Assembly: GCA_016786885.1 (NCBI GenBank)
Contig: JAEUVO010000064.1
Location: 1 to 64,000, forward strand
DNA length: 64,000 nucleotides
Direction: 5' to 3'
From: Chitinophagaceae bacterium
Lineage (GTDB): Bacteria; Bacteroidota; Bacteroidia; Chitinophagales; Chitinophagaceae
Shown: piece by piece, positions 26,755-36,232 of the stretch
How the letters are laid out: every line of letters begins with the position of its first letter
Numbering within the stretch: position 1 is the stretch's first letter
Position numbers and translations under genes: made by a program
Notes under the pieces: model-generated
The model's database searches: none
The model's input: only the letters and a program-made list of their open reading frames with translations
What the model was told of the DNA's origin: nothing

Positions 26755-28890
26755 ATGCCAGAATTTGATACCTCACATGTAAAAAATATTGTCTTGCTGG
26801 GCCATGCCGGCTCCGGTAAGACCACCTTAGCGGAATGCATGCTTTTTGAAGCAGGCCTCATAAACAGAAGAGGCTCTATAGCGGAACGAAATACAACTGG
26901 CGATTACCACGAACTGGAACAGGAACGTGGTAATTCTATTTTTAGCAAGCTCCTGCACACAAAATGGAGAGGTTACAAGATTAACATTATAGACACACCA
27001 GGTTATGATGACTTTGCCGGTGAAGTAATTTCAGCACTTAAAGTAGCAGATACAGGTGTAATGCTTTTGAACGCAGTGATGGGTGTGGAAGTAGGAACAG
27101 ACATCATCTGGGATTATACGGAGAAGTTTAAAACTCCGATGATATTCGCCGTAAACAAACTGGATGATGATAATGCTGATTTTGACAAAACTGTACGGGA
27201 AGCAAAGGCTCACTTTGGCAATAAAGTAGTCGTTGTACAATATCCTCACCAGGTAGGGTCTGGTTTTCACGAAGTGATCGATGTACTACGTATGACACTG
27301 TACAAATTCAAAGATAATGGTGGCAAACCTGAAAAAATGGATATTCCTGCTGACGAAAAAGAAAAAGCTGATCTCTTACATAAAGAATTGATTGAAGCAA
27401 TAGCCAGTAATGACGAGACATTGATGGAAAAATATTTTGACAAAGGAGAGTTGGATGAAGATGAAATGAAAATGGGCTTAAAGCATGCTATGATCAATCA
27501 TGACCTTTTCCCATTATTCTGCCTGTCAGCCGAAAGGAATATGGGTAGCGGACGGCTGATGGGATTTATTGATAACGTTTGTCCCAGCGCCAACGAAATG
27601 CCCCCGCAAAAAACAAGGAAAGGGGAGGCTTTAAACTGTGATGCAAATGGCCCTGCCTGTATTTTTATTTATAAAACTATCTCAGAGCCACATGTTGGTG
27701 AACTCTCATTCTTTAAGGTTTACTCAGGAACAGTAAAAAGTGGGATGGAACTGGAAAATGAAACCACAGGTGTGACAGAAAAATTAAGTCAGCTTTTCCT
27801 GGTTGAAGGCAACAAACGGACAGCTATTAATGAGCTGGTAGCCGGGGATATTGGTGCCACATTGAAATTGAAAAACACACATGTCAATAATACTTTACAT
27901 GTAAAAGGCAAGAATTATGACCTGCCTTCCATTGAATTTCCACCACCCAATATGACGGTTGCCATTGAGTCGCTGAAAAAAGGAGAAGAAGAAAAACTTT
28001 CACAGGCATTACACCAATTAAGAGAAGAAGACCCAACATTACTTATAGAAGTCTCACCAGAATTAAAGCAAACACTTATCCATTGCCAGGGAGATATGCA
28101 CCTTGCGGTTGCAAAATGGAAAATTGAACATCAGCACAAGCTTGAGGTGAAATTTGTAAAACCCCGCATTGCTTACAGGGAAACAATCAGGAAGGTGGCA
28201 GATGCCAGTTACCGGCATAAAAAACAAAGTGGGGGTGCAGGACAATTTGGCGAAGTATTTATGCGTATTGAACCCTGGTATGAGGGTATGTCCGAACCTA
28301 CCGATCTCAATGTAAGAGGAAGGGATGTACATGATCTTGACTGGGGCGGTAAGCTGGTATTTTACAATTGTATTGTTGGTGGTGCTATTGATGCCCGCTT
28401 CTTACCATCGATACTGAAAGGAGTAATGGAAAAGATGCAAAACGGCCCGTTAACAGGTTCCTATGCCAGGGATATAAGGGTGTGTGTCTACGACGGGAAA
28501 ATGCACCCTGTTGACAGCAACGATATCTCCTTTAAAATTGCTGGATTACAGGCATTTCGCCAGGCATTTCAGCAAGCAGATCCACAGATACTGGAGCCAA
28601 TCTTTCAACTCGAAGTACTTTGCCCGGATGACCTTACTGGTGCTGTAATGGGTGATCTGCAGAGTCGCAGAGCCATTGTGGAAGGAATCGACAGTGAAGG
28701 ACATTTCCAAAAGGTAATTGCCAAAGTACCTTTGGCTGAGATGGAAGGTTACTCTTCCTCACTTAGATCTATTACCCAAGGAAGGGCAAAATTCAAAATG
28801 AAGTTTAATGGTTACGAAGCGGTACCATTCGAACTACAGCGTAAACTAATAGACGATTACAGCAAAACATCTAAAGAAGAGTACGTATAA
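26755..28890 (+). CDS. Elongation factor G-like GTPase (EF-G paralogue)
   Basis: The 711-residue translational GTPase has the EF-G domain order: G domain, domains II-III, IV (YRHKKQSGGAGQFGEV near 485) and V. The G1 motif GHAGSGKT (16-23) and G4 NKLD (134-137) are normal. The G2 segment reads ERGNSIF instead of RGITI, and G3 reads DTPGYDDF, with Tyr84 where EF-G has the GTP-hydrolysis His. This is the pattern of the EF-G2/FusA2 clade rather than the housekeeping translocase. An ATG 12 codons upstream exists, but MPEFDTSHVKN fits relatives better. A terminator follows. Confidence 0.85.
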   Translation: MPEFDTSHVKNIVLLGHAGSGKTTLAECMLFEAGLINRRGSIAERNTTGDYHELEQERGNSIFSKLLHTKWRGYKINIIDTPGYDDFAGEVISALKVADTGVMLLNAVMGVEVGTDIIWDYTEKFKTPMIFAVNKLDDDNADFDKTVREAKAHFGNKVVVVQYPHQVGSGFHEVIDVLRMTLYKFKDNGGKPEKMDIPADEKEKADLLHKELIEAIASNDETLMEKYFDKGELDEDEMKMGLKHAMINHDLFPLFCLSAERNMGSGRLMGFIDNVCPSANEMPPQKTRKGEALNCDANGPACIFIYKTISEPHVGELSFFKVYSGTVKSGMELENETTGVTEKLSQLFLVEGNKRTAINELVAGDIGATLKLKNTHVNNTLHVKGKNYDLPSIEFPPPNMTVAIESLKKGEEEKLSQALHQLREEDPTLLIEVSPELKQTLIHCQGDMHLAVAKWKIEHQHKLEVKFVKPRIAYRETIRKVADASYRHKKQSGGAGQFGEVFMRIEPWYEGMSEPTDLNVRGRDVHDLDWGGKLVFYNCIVGGAIDARFLPSILKGVMEKMQNGPLTGSYARDIRVCVYDGKMHPVDSNDISFKIAGLQAFRQAFQQADPQILEPIFQLEVLCPDDLTGAVMGDLQSRRAIVEGIDSEGHFQKVIAKVPLAEMEGYSSSLRSITQGRAKFKMKFNGYEAVPFELQRKLIDDYSKTSKEEYV

Positions 28891-28910
28891 TAATCAGCTT
28901 ACTATTTTTA

Positions 28911-28940
28911 ACAGTCACCAGAATGGTGACTGTTTTTTTT
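28911..28940 (+). terminator. Intrinsic terminator after the EF-G-like gene
   Basis: Ten-base stem ACAGTCACCA (28911-28920) / TGGTGACTGT (28924-28933), GAA loop, then at least seven T. Confidence 0.9.
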
Positions 28941-30123
28941 AATCCTTATATATAGCAATGGAAGAAGCTCTGTCATTCCATCCGGGCAAATTCAACCCGC
29001 TTCGTGAGGCCGTTAGTGTGTAACTACGACCTTTAAAATTCTCCTCTTCATACAATACGACCCGATATCCTACAGGTATTCTCAGCGAACTTAAAGTATT
29101 GTTTGTAAATCCAGCCTGCGCCATCGAATAATACGTACCGGGCAATAGGGAAACTGATTGCCCCTGATAATCCTCGTCTGCATATAAAACTATTCTTTCT
29201 TCATTTCCCCCGGGTATATTTGGGTTGTAAGAACCTGTCTCTTCAATTATCAATGCACCAATCCGGTTTCTATAATTAGATGACAGGCAGTTACTGCTTG
29301 AAGTAATTGTATAAGAATAGCCTGATAAATTCTCATTATCAATATACACTCTGGCCCGAAGGCTCTGAGGTAGCTCTATAGATTCAATATTAAACTTCAT
29401 CAGGCCAAGTTTATTACCATCATAATACCCAGGTAATAAGCGTAGCGCATTACCTTCATAATTACATTCTTCATACAGCGTAGCATAATTACCTTTACTG
29501 CCGGGAGTATTGCCGGGAAGTACTGGTTTATATTCTATAACCAAAGAGGCAATTTTATCATTATATGAACTGCTAAGACAACTTTGACTGGCTTCAAAAG
29601 TGGCAGAAGCACCTGAGAGATATTCATTATTAACGTAAACCTTCACTTTCAGGTTACCATTGATGGTAAAGGAGGAAATATTCCGTTTCAGATTACCAAG
29701 CTGACTTCCATTATAACTACCAGGCCGTAAAGTTTGTGAAAACCCTTTTGAATAACAATCGTTATAAAATGTTACAAAATCATTTTGTCCATAATTTGGC
29801 TGACCATATAAATACTCAACCACAATTGACGATGCTGCCTGACGCCATTCGGCATCGAGGCAATTCACATCAGCAGAATAAGTATTTGATTTTCCGTTAA
29901 AACCATCATCCGTATAAATGGTAACCTTCAACCCGGACGGTATTTGCATCGAAGAGAGCTTGTCATTCCCGATTTTCATCTGGTAAAGACGGTACGAACC
30001 AGGTTCTAATATATATTTTCTGCCTGTGTAATTACATCCTTCGTACAGGGAAACAAAATTTTGAGAAAAAGCCAGTACTGATAAGATTAGTGTTATAACT
30101 GACAGAAGGAATTTCTTGTTCAT
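28939..30123 (-). CDS. Secreted protein with four beta/gamma-crystallin domains
   Basis: The 394-residue product has a signal peptide (MNKKFLLSVI... to about residue 21) and four tandem beta/gamma-crystallin domains at about 22-105, 115-198, 212-295 and 308-394. Each contains two Greek-key motifs, a YEGCNYTGR-type opening and an LxPGxY turn. Calcium-site motifs of the [ND][ND]xx[ST]S type are intact as NDKLSS (53-58), NNTLSS (341-346) and NDRASS (383-388), partly kept as NDKIAS (188-193), and lost elsewhere. It is expected to be an extracellular, probably calcium-stabilised protein. Neighbours give no clue. Confidence 0.85.
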   Translation of the reverse strand: MNKKFLLSVITLILSVLAFSQNFVSLYEGCNYTGRKYILEPGSYRLYQMKIGNDKLSSMQIPSGLKVTIYTDDGFNGKSNTYSADVNCLDAEWRQAASSIVVEYLYGQPNYGQNDFVTFYNDCYSKGFSQTLRPGSYNGSQLGNLKRNISSFTINGNLKVKVYVNNEYLSGASATFEASQSCLSSSYNDKIASLVIEYKPVLPGNTPGSKGNYATLYEECNYEGNALRLLPGYYDGNKLGLMKFNIESIELPQSLRARVYIDNENLSGYSYTITSSSNCLSSNYRNRIGALIIEETGSYNPNIPGGNEERIVLYADEDYQGQSVSLLPGTYYSMAQAGFTNNTLSSLRIPVGYRVVLYEEENFKGRSYTLTASRSGLNLPGWNDRASSIAIYKD

Positions 30124-30224
30124 AAATCAGAATTTGAAGATTGACTAAACAACAGAAAGTTAGACACTTTCCGTTTATCTGGAATTATTTATCAATAGAA
30201 TTTACTAACCATGCAAAAATGAAT

Positions 30225-31445
30225 TTATTCACCTGCATCTGTACTTTCCTGCTGATTAACCCTCTTCTTCAAATTGTCTTTATACTGCCTGTCTTTATAG
30301 TCTCTTCTTAGCTTTACCAGTCGGGAAGGAAGCAATCCCTTAATTGCCAGCCTTACTTTTTTAACGATTACAGGGATCTCAAGGAAAAGTTTGGTCTTAA
30401 AGCTCTGTCTCGAAATACGAAGATTAACACTGTACTTGGCTTTGGCTTCCCAGGTTTTTTTATGAGGAGAAATTCCTCCAAGGAAATCATATTCAGTTAA
30501 TCCCCGGCTTATAATATCTCTGAATACATACCCTCTTAAAACCTGTCCAACTCTTTTCTTTTTCCAATCGGGGTCATATCCCTCTTGCAAGGAAAATATT
30601 TTACCTGCATACTCAAAAGAAAACTGTTGGGCCTTGTATTCGCCGTCTACTTTTAACCCAAAAAGGCGCAGCCACCCTTTAGAAAGAAACAGGCGGGATA
30701 TTTCATAATAAAATGACTGGCGTTGTTTATTAATAAAACTGCCTTCGATATCTTTCCCTATCCAATGCTTCTGGTGAAGTTTGTATAAGGATTCAAGGTC
30801 GTCAGCCAGTTTGTTCTCCGAAGTACAATAACCGAATTCAACCGTATGTCCCTCCTCCAATCTTTTGGTGGAATGCCGTAACTGGTAGCGGAATTTCGAA
30901 TCCATTGTGGCAAGGTAGGTATCCCAGTCTCCCGGAAGTTGTACCGAAGAACATTCATGCCTTGTTTCAAGAATACCGTAGCCATTTTCTGCAGCAAGTG
31001 GAGATAACAGTGGGAGTGTAACAGCGCTTTCAGGCATTTCATTAAGATAAAGAACATCCCATTTACTTTCGTATTGCTTCAGGTAGTTAAAGACTGCTGT
31101 TAATACTTCTTTTTCCTTATCTTTTTCAATAATGAAATCCATGTATTCAGAATCAAGTGTTCCAAAGCCGATATAATCAAGGCGTTTTGCAGTAAGCAAA
31201 GTCAGAAACCTGACTTTTGAACAATAGAGCGGGGCAATTCCTATCAACTCGTTTCCTTCCTTAATAAATAAAGTAAAAAGCTGCTGGTTACTCTTCTTGT
31301 GTATTTTCCACCAGGAGCTAACCCATTCCCAGGTAAGAAAAATTGTATCAGCGGAGCTTTTCTGCAATAACCCATTCCATTCTTTTTCCATCGCAAAAAA
31401 ATCGCTATCCGAAGTAAGTAATGAGATTTTCAGTTCACTGTTCAT
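30225..31445 (-). CDS. GNAT-fold acetyltransferase (CelD/BioF2-like, Acetyltransf_6)
   Basis: The 406 residues resemble the CelD/FemAB-like GNAT family used in polysaccharide or envelope modification. Conserved regions are FLTWEWVSSWW near residue 36, LRHSTKRLEEGHTVEF near 185, QFSFEYAGKIFSLQEGYDPDWKKKRVGQVL near 270-300 (the region of the acyl-CoA site) and YDFLGGISPHKKTWEAK near 320. It lacks a signal peptide and is cytoplasmic. Substrate unknown. It is flanked by non-coding stretches and appears to be a single-gene unit. Confidence 0.72.
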   Translation of the reverse strand: MNSELKISLLTSDSDFFAMEKEWNGLLQKSSADTIFLTWEWVSSWWKIHKKSNQQLFTLFIKEGNELIGIAPLYCSKVRFLTLLTAKRLDYIGFGTLDSEYMDFIIEKDKEKEVLTAVFNYLKQYESKWDVLYLNEMPESAVTLPLLSPLAAENGYGILETRHECSSVQLPGDWDTYLATMDSKFRYQLRHSTKRLEEGHTVEFGYCTSENKLADDLESLYKLHQKHWIGKDIEGSFINKQRQSFYYEISRLFLSKGWLRLFGLKVDGEYKAQQFSFEYAGKIFSLQEGYDPDWKKKRVGQVLRGYVFRDIISRGLTEYDFLGGISPHKKTWEAKAKYSVNLRISRQSFKTKLFLEIPVIVKKVRLAIKGLLPSRLVKLRRDYKDRQYKDNLKKRVNQQESTDAGE

Positions 31446-31698
31446 AAGAACTGTAATGCTTTTTTGGTAATAATTATTAAGATTTACACATACTGTTTTA
31501 GAAAATATTCTTTAATAAAACGGTACAGCAACAATCAGACTTAACCTTTGGGTAAATTTGTTGTAAAGTTATAAACAACATTTGCCTGGCAGTCACAAGG
31601 ACATTGTATGCACTAAGAATTACAGCCCAAGATATTCATTTTTAGCTAATAATCATAGTGGTCTGCAACAAGGTATTCAGTGAGCAGCAAGAAGAAGA

Positions 31699-32367
31699 TT
31701 ATTTTTCGGGGAAACTGATACACTCTTTCAATTCTTTCTCGGTATAAGCCAGTTTATATTGTGCCAGTACATCTGCAGGGACGCCATTCCATTGAGTGGG
31801 CTGGTTTCCCTGGTAACCTACATCCTTAATTCCAATCTCAGATGTATAAAATCCGGTAGCTGTCAGGTCCCGCATTAACCGGAAGAACTGAACCCCCTGG
31901 CTCATCTCTGGTTTTGCTTTTTTGGGATAGGCGATCTGATCAATCAGTTCAACCTGCTGCTGCGGAGTACAATCTTTAAATGATTTTTCAAAGCGTTTCA
32001 TACATTGAAGATCCAGCCAGCGGAGACCACCTTTCATCGGAATCTGGTGCTGGGGCATATCCTTAACAATAAACTCAATGAATTCAGGTACTTTGGCTTC
32101 ACTGGCACTACCACTTATCTCATCTCGTGGAATGATGATGTCACTCAGCACAGCAATGGTTGTCATTTCATGTTCGGTAAAGAATTTTTCTTTAGCCAGT
32201 AATTCTTTTTCATACTTTAATTCGTCGGGGTTCCGGTCGAGATTAAATTTTAAATCCTCTGCTTTTGCCACATCTGCTTTTTTATCATCAGTATTGCAGC
32301 CAGCTATAACAGCAGGAACAGCTACTGCTCCTGTGGCAATTAATTTGAGTGATTTACGGCGATCCAT
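31699..32367 (-). CDS. Gluconate 2-dehydrogenase subunit 3-like protein with Tat-type lipoprotein signal
   Basis: The 222-residue protein matches the small subunit of FAD-dependent gluconate/sugar dehydrogenases. The N-terminus MDRRKSLKLIATGAV has the twin-arginine pattern, followed by the lipobox VIAGC, so it is exported folded and lipid-anchored. Conserved parts are LSDIIIPRDEISGSASEAKVP near 75-95 and the FFRLMRDLTATGFYTSEIG block near 160. The ATG at 32365-32367 is chosen over an upstream TTG. It lies 15 bases after the GMC oxidoreductase gene, its expected catalytic partner. Confidence 0.88.
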   Translation of the reverse strand: MDRRKSLKLIATGAVAVPAVIAGCNTDDKKADVAKAEDLKFNLDRNPDELKYEKELLAKEKFFTEHEMTTIAVLSDIIIPRDEISGSASEAKVPEFIEFIVKDMPQHQIPMKGGLRWLDLQCMKRFEKSFKDCTPQQQVELIDQIAYPKKAKPEMSQGVQFFRLMRDLTATGFYTSEIGIKDVGYQGNQPTQWNGVPADVLAQYKLAYTEKELKECISFPEK

Positions 32368-32382
32368 ATAATTAATTTTCAA

Positions 32383-34131
32383 TTAAATATTTTGTTTCTT
32401 CATTTCTTCCACAATGTATTCTGAAGCCCGCATGCTTAGTGCCAGGATGGTCCAGGTAATATTTTTATCTGCCTGACTTACAAACTGGCCTCCATCCACG
32501 CAAAACAGGTTCTTACAATCATGTGCCTGGCTCCATTTATTGAGGGCAGATTTTTTGGCATCATTTCCCATTCGTACTGTACCAGCTTCATGAATTATCT
32601 CACCGGGTTTGGCAAGTCCCCACTGATTTTTTTCATTATCATCGCCACCCCAGGTAATAATAGCACCCATATTATGCATCACTTCTTTAAAAGTTTCTTT
32701 CATATGCTTGGCTTGCTTTATTTCATGTTCACTCCATTTTACATTGAATTTTAAAACTGGTATGCCAAACTTATCTACAGTATTGGGATCAATTTCGCAA
32801 TAATTGCTTTCCAGAGGGATTGCTTCTCCACGGCCAGCCATTCCAACACCGCAACCATAGAAATAGCGATAATCTTCTTTAAGTGAAGCACCATATCCCC
32901 CAGCTTCCTTTTGTTTTCCTTTTACCACATATTTGCCATTGAGGTTTTCAATTCCCCAGCTAAATCCATAGGAAGGCTGACTCATTCCGCCCCAATATTC
33001 AATATGGTAACCTCTCGGAAAATCCTGTTTCTTATTATCCAGCCACCAGGGTGAGTAAATATGCATGCCACCCACACCGTCTTCATTATACCTTTTCCTG
33101 TCAAAAAGTTGGGGAAGAATGCCGCCCAGAGCTGCGCCGGTAGAATCATGCAGGTATTTACCAACTACATTACTGTTATTGGCTAACCCATTGGGATGAC
33201 GCTGTGATTTTGAGTTAAGCAGGAGCCTTGCACTTTCACAGGCACTGGCCGCCAGTATCACTACTTTTCCTTCCACCTGGTATTCAATCATATCATCTTT
33301 GCTGATATAGGAAATACCGGTAGCCAATCCCTCACTATTGGTCAATACTTCTCTTGCCATAGCATTGGCAATCACATCTACATTCCCCGTTTTCATAGCA
33401 GGATAAATCAGCACATTAGGGGATGAGAAATCAGCCTTGGCCATGCTGCAGTTACGGTTACACTGCCCGCAGAAAAAACATGCTCCTCTGTCAGCATCGT
33501 TTTCAATTGCTTTAGTGAGAATAGAAAGCCTGGATGGAATTACTTTTACTCCGGCTTGTGTAGCAGCGTTTTTAATAAAAAGCTCATGCAGCCTTGGTTT
33601 AGGTGGTGGCAGAAAAAAACCATCCGGATCATTATCCAGTCCTTCATTAGTGCCAAATATACCTATGAGTTTATCAACTCTGTCATAATATGGTTTGATA
33701 TCCTCATAGCCGATTGGCCAGTCATCACCCAATCCATCAATACTTTTACGTTTAAAATCTTTGGGGCCAAACCGAAGCGAAATTCTTCCCCAATGATTGG
33801 TACGGCCACCCAACATTCTTGCCCTCCACCACATCCAGTCTGTTCCGGCTTCCTTGGTAAAGGGTTCACCTTCTACCGACCAGCCTGCATAACAGGCATC
33901 AAAATCGCCAAATGGGCGGATCTTGGTACTGGCACCCCGCCGGGGTGAGTCCCATGGATTTTTTAATTGGGTAACATTCTTTTGCGGATCATACATATAA
34001 CCCGCCTCAATGATGCAAACTTTTAATCCTGCTTTTGCTAACATATAGGCAGCCATACCTCCACCGGCTCCTGATCCGACAATTACTACATCATATTTCT
34101 TGGCCTGCTTTTTTACCTGGAAATCTCCCAT
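32383..34131 (-). CDS. GMC family FAD-dependent oxidoreductase (sugar/gluconate dehydrogenase large subunit type)
   Basis: The 582 residues have the FAD-binding Rossmann motif VIVGSGAGGGMAAYMLAKAG (16-35), the GMC signature region GGRTNHWGR near 108, and the C-terminal catalytic region with HEAGTVRMG and DGGQFVSQADKNITWTILAL. A cluster of four cysteines, Cys218, 221, 224 and 228 (CxxCxxCxxxC), could hold an iron-sulfur centre, as in other bacterial membrane sugar dehydrogenases. The protein lacks an export signal, and in this family the large subunit is carried out by the Tat signal of the small subunit encoded next. The substrate is unknown. Confidence 0.88.
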   Translation of the reverse strand: MGDFQVKKQAKKYDVVIVGSGAGGGMAAYMLAKAGLKVCIIEAGYMYDPQKNVTQLKNPWDSPRRGASTKIRPFGDFDACYAGWSVEGEPFTKEAGTDWMWWRARMLGGRTNHWGRISLRFGPKDFKRKSIDGLGDDWPIGYEDIKPYYDRVDKLIGIFGTNEGLDNDPDGFFLPPPKPRLHELFIKNAATQAGVKVIPSRLSILTKAIENDADRGACFFCGQCNRNCSMAKADFSSPNVLIYPAMKTGNVDVIANAMAREVLTNSEGLATGISYISKDDMIEYQVEGKVVILAASACESARLLLNSKSQRHPNGLANNSNVVGKYLHDSTGAALGGILPQLFDRKRYNEDGVGGMHIYSPWWLDNKKQDFPRGYHIEYWGGMSQPSYGFSWGIENLNGKYVVKGKQKEAGGYGASLKEDYRYFYGCGVGMAGRGEAIPLESNYCEIDPNTVDKFGIPVLKFNVKWSEHEIKQAKHMKETFKEVMHNMGAIITWGGDDNEKNQWGLAKPGEIIHEAGTVRMGNDAKKSALNKWSQAHDCKNLFCVDGGQFVSQADKNITWTILALSMRASEYIVEEMKKQNI

Positions 34132-34255
34132 ATAGTAAGAAGTATTTTGAATTGAAGCAACAATTTACAGGTTTGCTTTTTTGCTACCGAAATTATTTAT
34201 TCAAATTTCTACACATTATCATTTGTGTATCTTTAAACCAAATTCTGTTGTTTTA

Positions 34256-36232
34256 ATGAAGCGTTATATTATGCTGTTGAGTTTTATTACCCACTTATTT
34301 CATGGTAGGGCCCAGCAAGATGATTTTGGTAAGTATCCTGTCTATAATGACAACGATCTTGGATTAACATACACCTCTGAGTCATCGACGTTCAAAATTT
34401 GGTCTCCTGCCGCAGAACAAGCAGAAATTATTTTTTATACAGACGGGGCAGGGGGGAAAGAAATTCAACGGGTTTCTATGAGCAAAGAAAAAAATGGTAT
34501 ATGGTCTGTTAAGATAAAAGCAGATATGAAAGGCCAATTCTATGCTTTCAGGGTAAAAATAAAAAACAAATGGCTTGATGAAGTACCGGACCCTTATGCA
34601 AAAGCCGTGGGTGTAAATGGGAAAAGAGCAATGGTGATTGACCTGAAAGAATCAAATCCTGGTGGCTGGGAAAAAGATAAAAGCCCTGTCTTTAAAAATA
34701 AAACTCATGCAATCATTTATGAACTGCATATAAGAGATGCAAGTATCTCATCTGCATCGGGTATTAAAAATAAAGGAAAATTTTCAGGGTTAACAGAGAC
34801 AGGAACAAAAAATGCTGCCGGTTTGTCAACCGGTCTTGATCATATCAAAGAACTTGGCATAACTCATGTGCATCTGCTTCCTTTATATGATTTTAATTCA
34901 ATAGATGAAACAAAGCCTGATGCAAAATATAACTGGGGATACGACCCCTTAAATTACAATGTTCCTGAGGGTTCCTATTCTTCCAATCCTTATGATGGAA
35001 TTACAAGAATTAAGGAGTTTAAAGAGCTGGTAAAAACATTCCATGAGAATGGGTTAAGAGTAGTGATGGATGTGGTATACAATCATACAGCGCTGACAGA
35101 GGCCTCTAATTTTAACCAACTCGTTCCTGGTTATTATTACCGGCAAACAAAAGACGGGAAATTCTCCAATGCCACGGCTTGTGGAAATGAAACCGCCAGT
35201 GAAAGACCTATGTTCCGGAAATTCATGCTGGAATCCATGAAATACTGGGTAGAGGAATATCATATTGATGGCTTTCGGGTTGATCTGATGGGTGTTCATG
35301 ATATTAAAACGATGAACCTCATATCAGCAGAATTACATAAGATAAAACCAGATATATTGATCTATGGTGAAGGTTGGACAGCCGGGCCATCACCACTGCC
35401 TGATTCACTAAGAGCTATAAAGGCAAATGCTTATAAGCTGGACAGAATTGCTGTCTTCAGCGATGATATCCGGGATGGAATCAAAGGAAGCGTATTTGAA
35501 CATAAAGACAAAGGTTTTGCCAGTGGTAAGCCGGGTATGGAAGAAAGTATAAAGTTTGGTATAGTGGCAGCAGTAAAACATACACAGGTGGATTACAATA
35601 AAGTCAATTATTCCAAAGTAGCCTATGCAATAGAAACTTATCAAACAGTTACCTATGCCGAGTGTCATGACAACCATGTACTCTGGGATAAACTAGCAAT
35701 ATCAGCTAACGATGCAACAGAAGCAGAAAGAAAAGAAATGCATAAACTGGCTTTGTCTATAGTCCTTACCTCACAAGGCATTAGTTTTCTTCATGCCGGT
35801 ACGGAGTTTCTTAGGAGCAAGAAAGAAGTGGAAAACTCTTATGAATCACCGGACAGTATTAATGCAATTGACTGGAATCTGAAAACAGATAATAAAGAAG
35901 TATTTGACTATATAAAAGCTTTGATAAAATTCAGAAAAGATCATCCGGCATTCAGGATGATGGATTCGGGTAAAATAAGTAAGCATATCCGTTTTGATGA
36001 TGATATGCCGCCGGGTATCATTTCATATTCAATAAATGGGTGGGCTAACGGAGACACCTGGAAAAACATACGGGTGATATTTAATGGCACCGGTAAAGAG
36101 CAAAAAATATTAACGTCAGGTTCCTGGCGATATGCTATCCGTAGTAATAAATTTGAAAGCGATAAAAAAGAACATCTCATGCCAAACCTTATATTATCGC
36201 CTTATAGTTGTACAGTTCTATATCAAAAATAG
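34256..36232 (+). CDS. pulA: Type I pullulanase (GH13)
   Basis: Debranching enzyme that hydrolyses alpha-1,6 links in pullulan, starch and glycogen. The 658 residues start with a signal peptide (MKRYIMLLSFITHLFHGRAQ), then an N-terminal CBM48-like domain (about 35-140) and a GH13 barrel. Seen: the type I hallmark YNWGYDP, then DVVYNHT, the nucleophile in GFRVDLMG, the acid/base in IYGEGWTAG, and ECHDNHVLWDKL. The ATG at 34256 exposes the signal peptide; an in-frame ATG 25 codons upstream does not. A TATCTTTA box at 34229-34236 (one mismatch to TAnnTTTG) is a promoter candidate. It abuts the convergent FKBP gene with no gap. Confidence 0.92.
   Translation: MKRYIMLLSFITHLFHGRAQQDDFGKYPVYNDNDLGLTYTSESSTFKIWSPAAEQAEIIFYTDGAGGKEIQRVSMSKEKNGIWSVKIKADMKGQFYAFRVKIKNKWLDEVPDPYAKAVGVNGKRAMVIDLKESNPGGWEKDKSPVFKNKTHAIIYELHIRDASISSASGIKNKGKFSGLTETGTKNAAGLSTGLDHIKELGITHVHLLPLYDFNSIDETKPDAKYNWGYDPLNYNVPEGSYSSNPYDGITRIKEFKELVKTFHENGLRVVMDVVYNHTALTEASNFNQLVPGYYYRQTKDGKFSNATACGNETASERPMFRKFMLESMKYWVEEYHIDGFRVDLMGVHDIKTMNLISAELHKIKPDILIYGEGWTAGPSPLPDSLRAIKANAYKLDRIAVFSDDIRDGIKGSVFEHKDKGFASGKPGMEESIKFGIVAAVKHTQVDYNKVNYSKVAYAIETYQTVTYAECHDNHVLWDKLAISANDATEAERKEMHKLALSIVLTSQGISFLHAGTEFLRSKKEVENSYESPDSINAIDWNLKTDNKEVFDYIKALIKFRKDHPAFRMMDSGKISKHIRFDDDMPPGIISYSINGWANGDTWKNIRVIFNGTGKEQKILTSGSWRYAIRSNKFESDKKEHLMPNLILSPYSCTVLYQK

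Noticed and set aside
31553..31560. TAAATTTG promoter-like box on the plus strand
   Set aside because: No plus-strand gene follows and no -33 box is present; the 253-base gap at 31446-31698 shows no other signal.
33556..33948. 130-codon open frame on the plus strand
   Set aside because: It is antisense to the GMC oxidoreductase, whose protein motifs run through the same bases.
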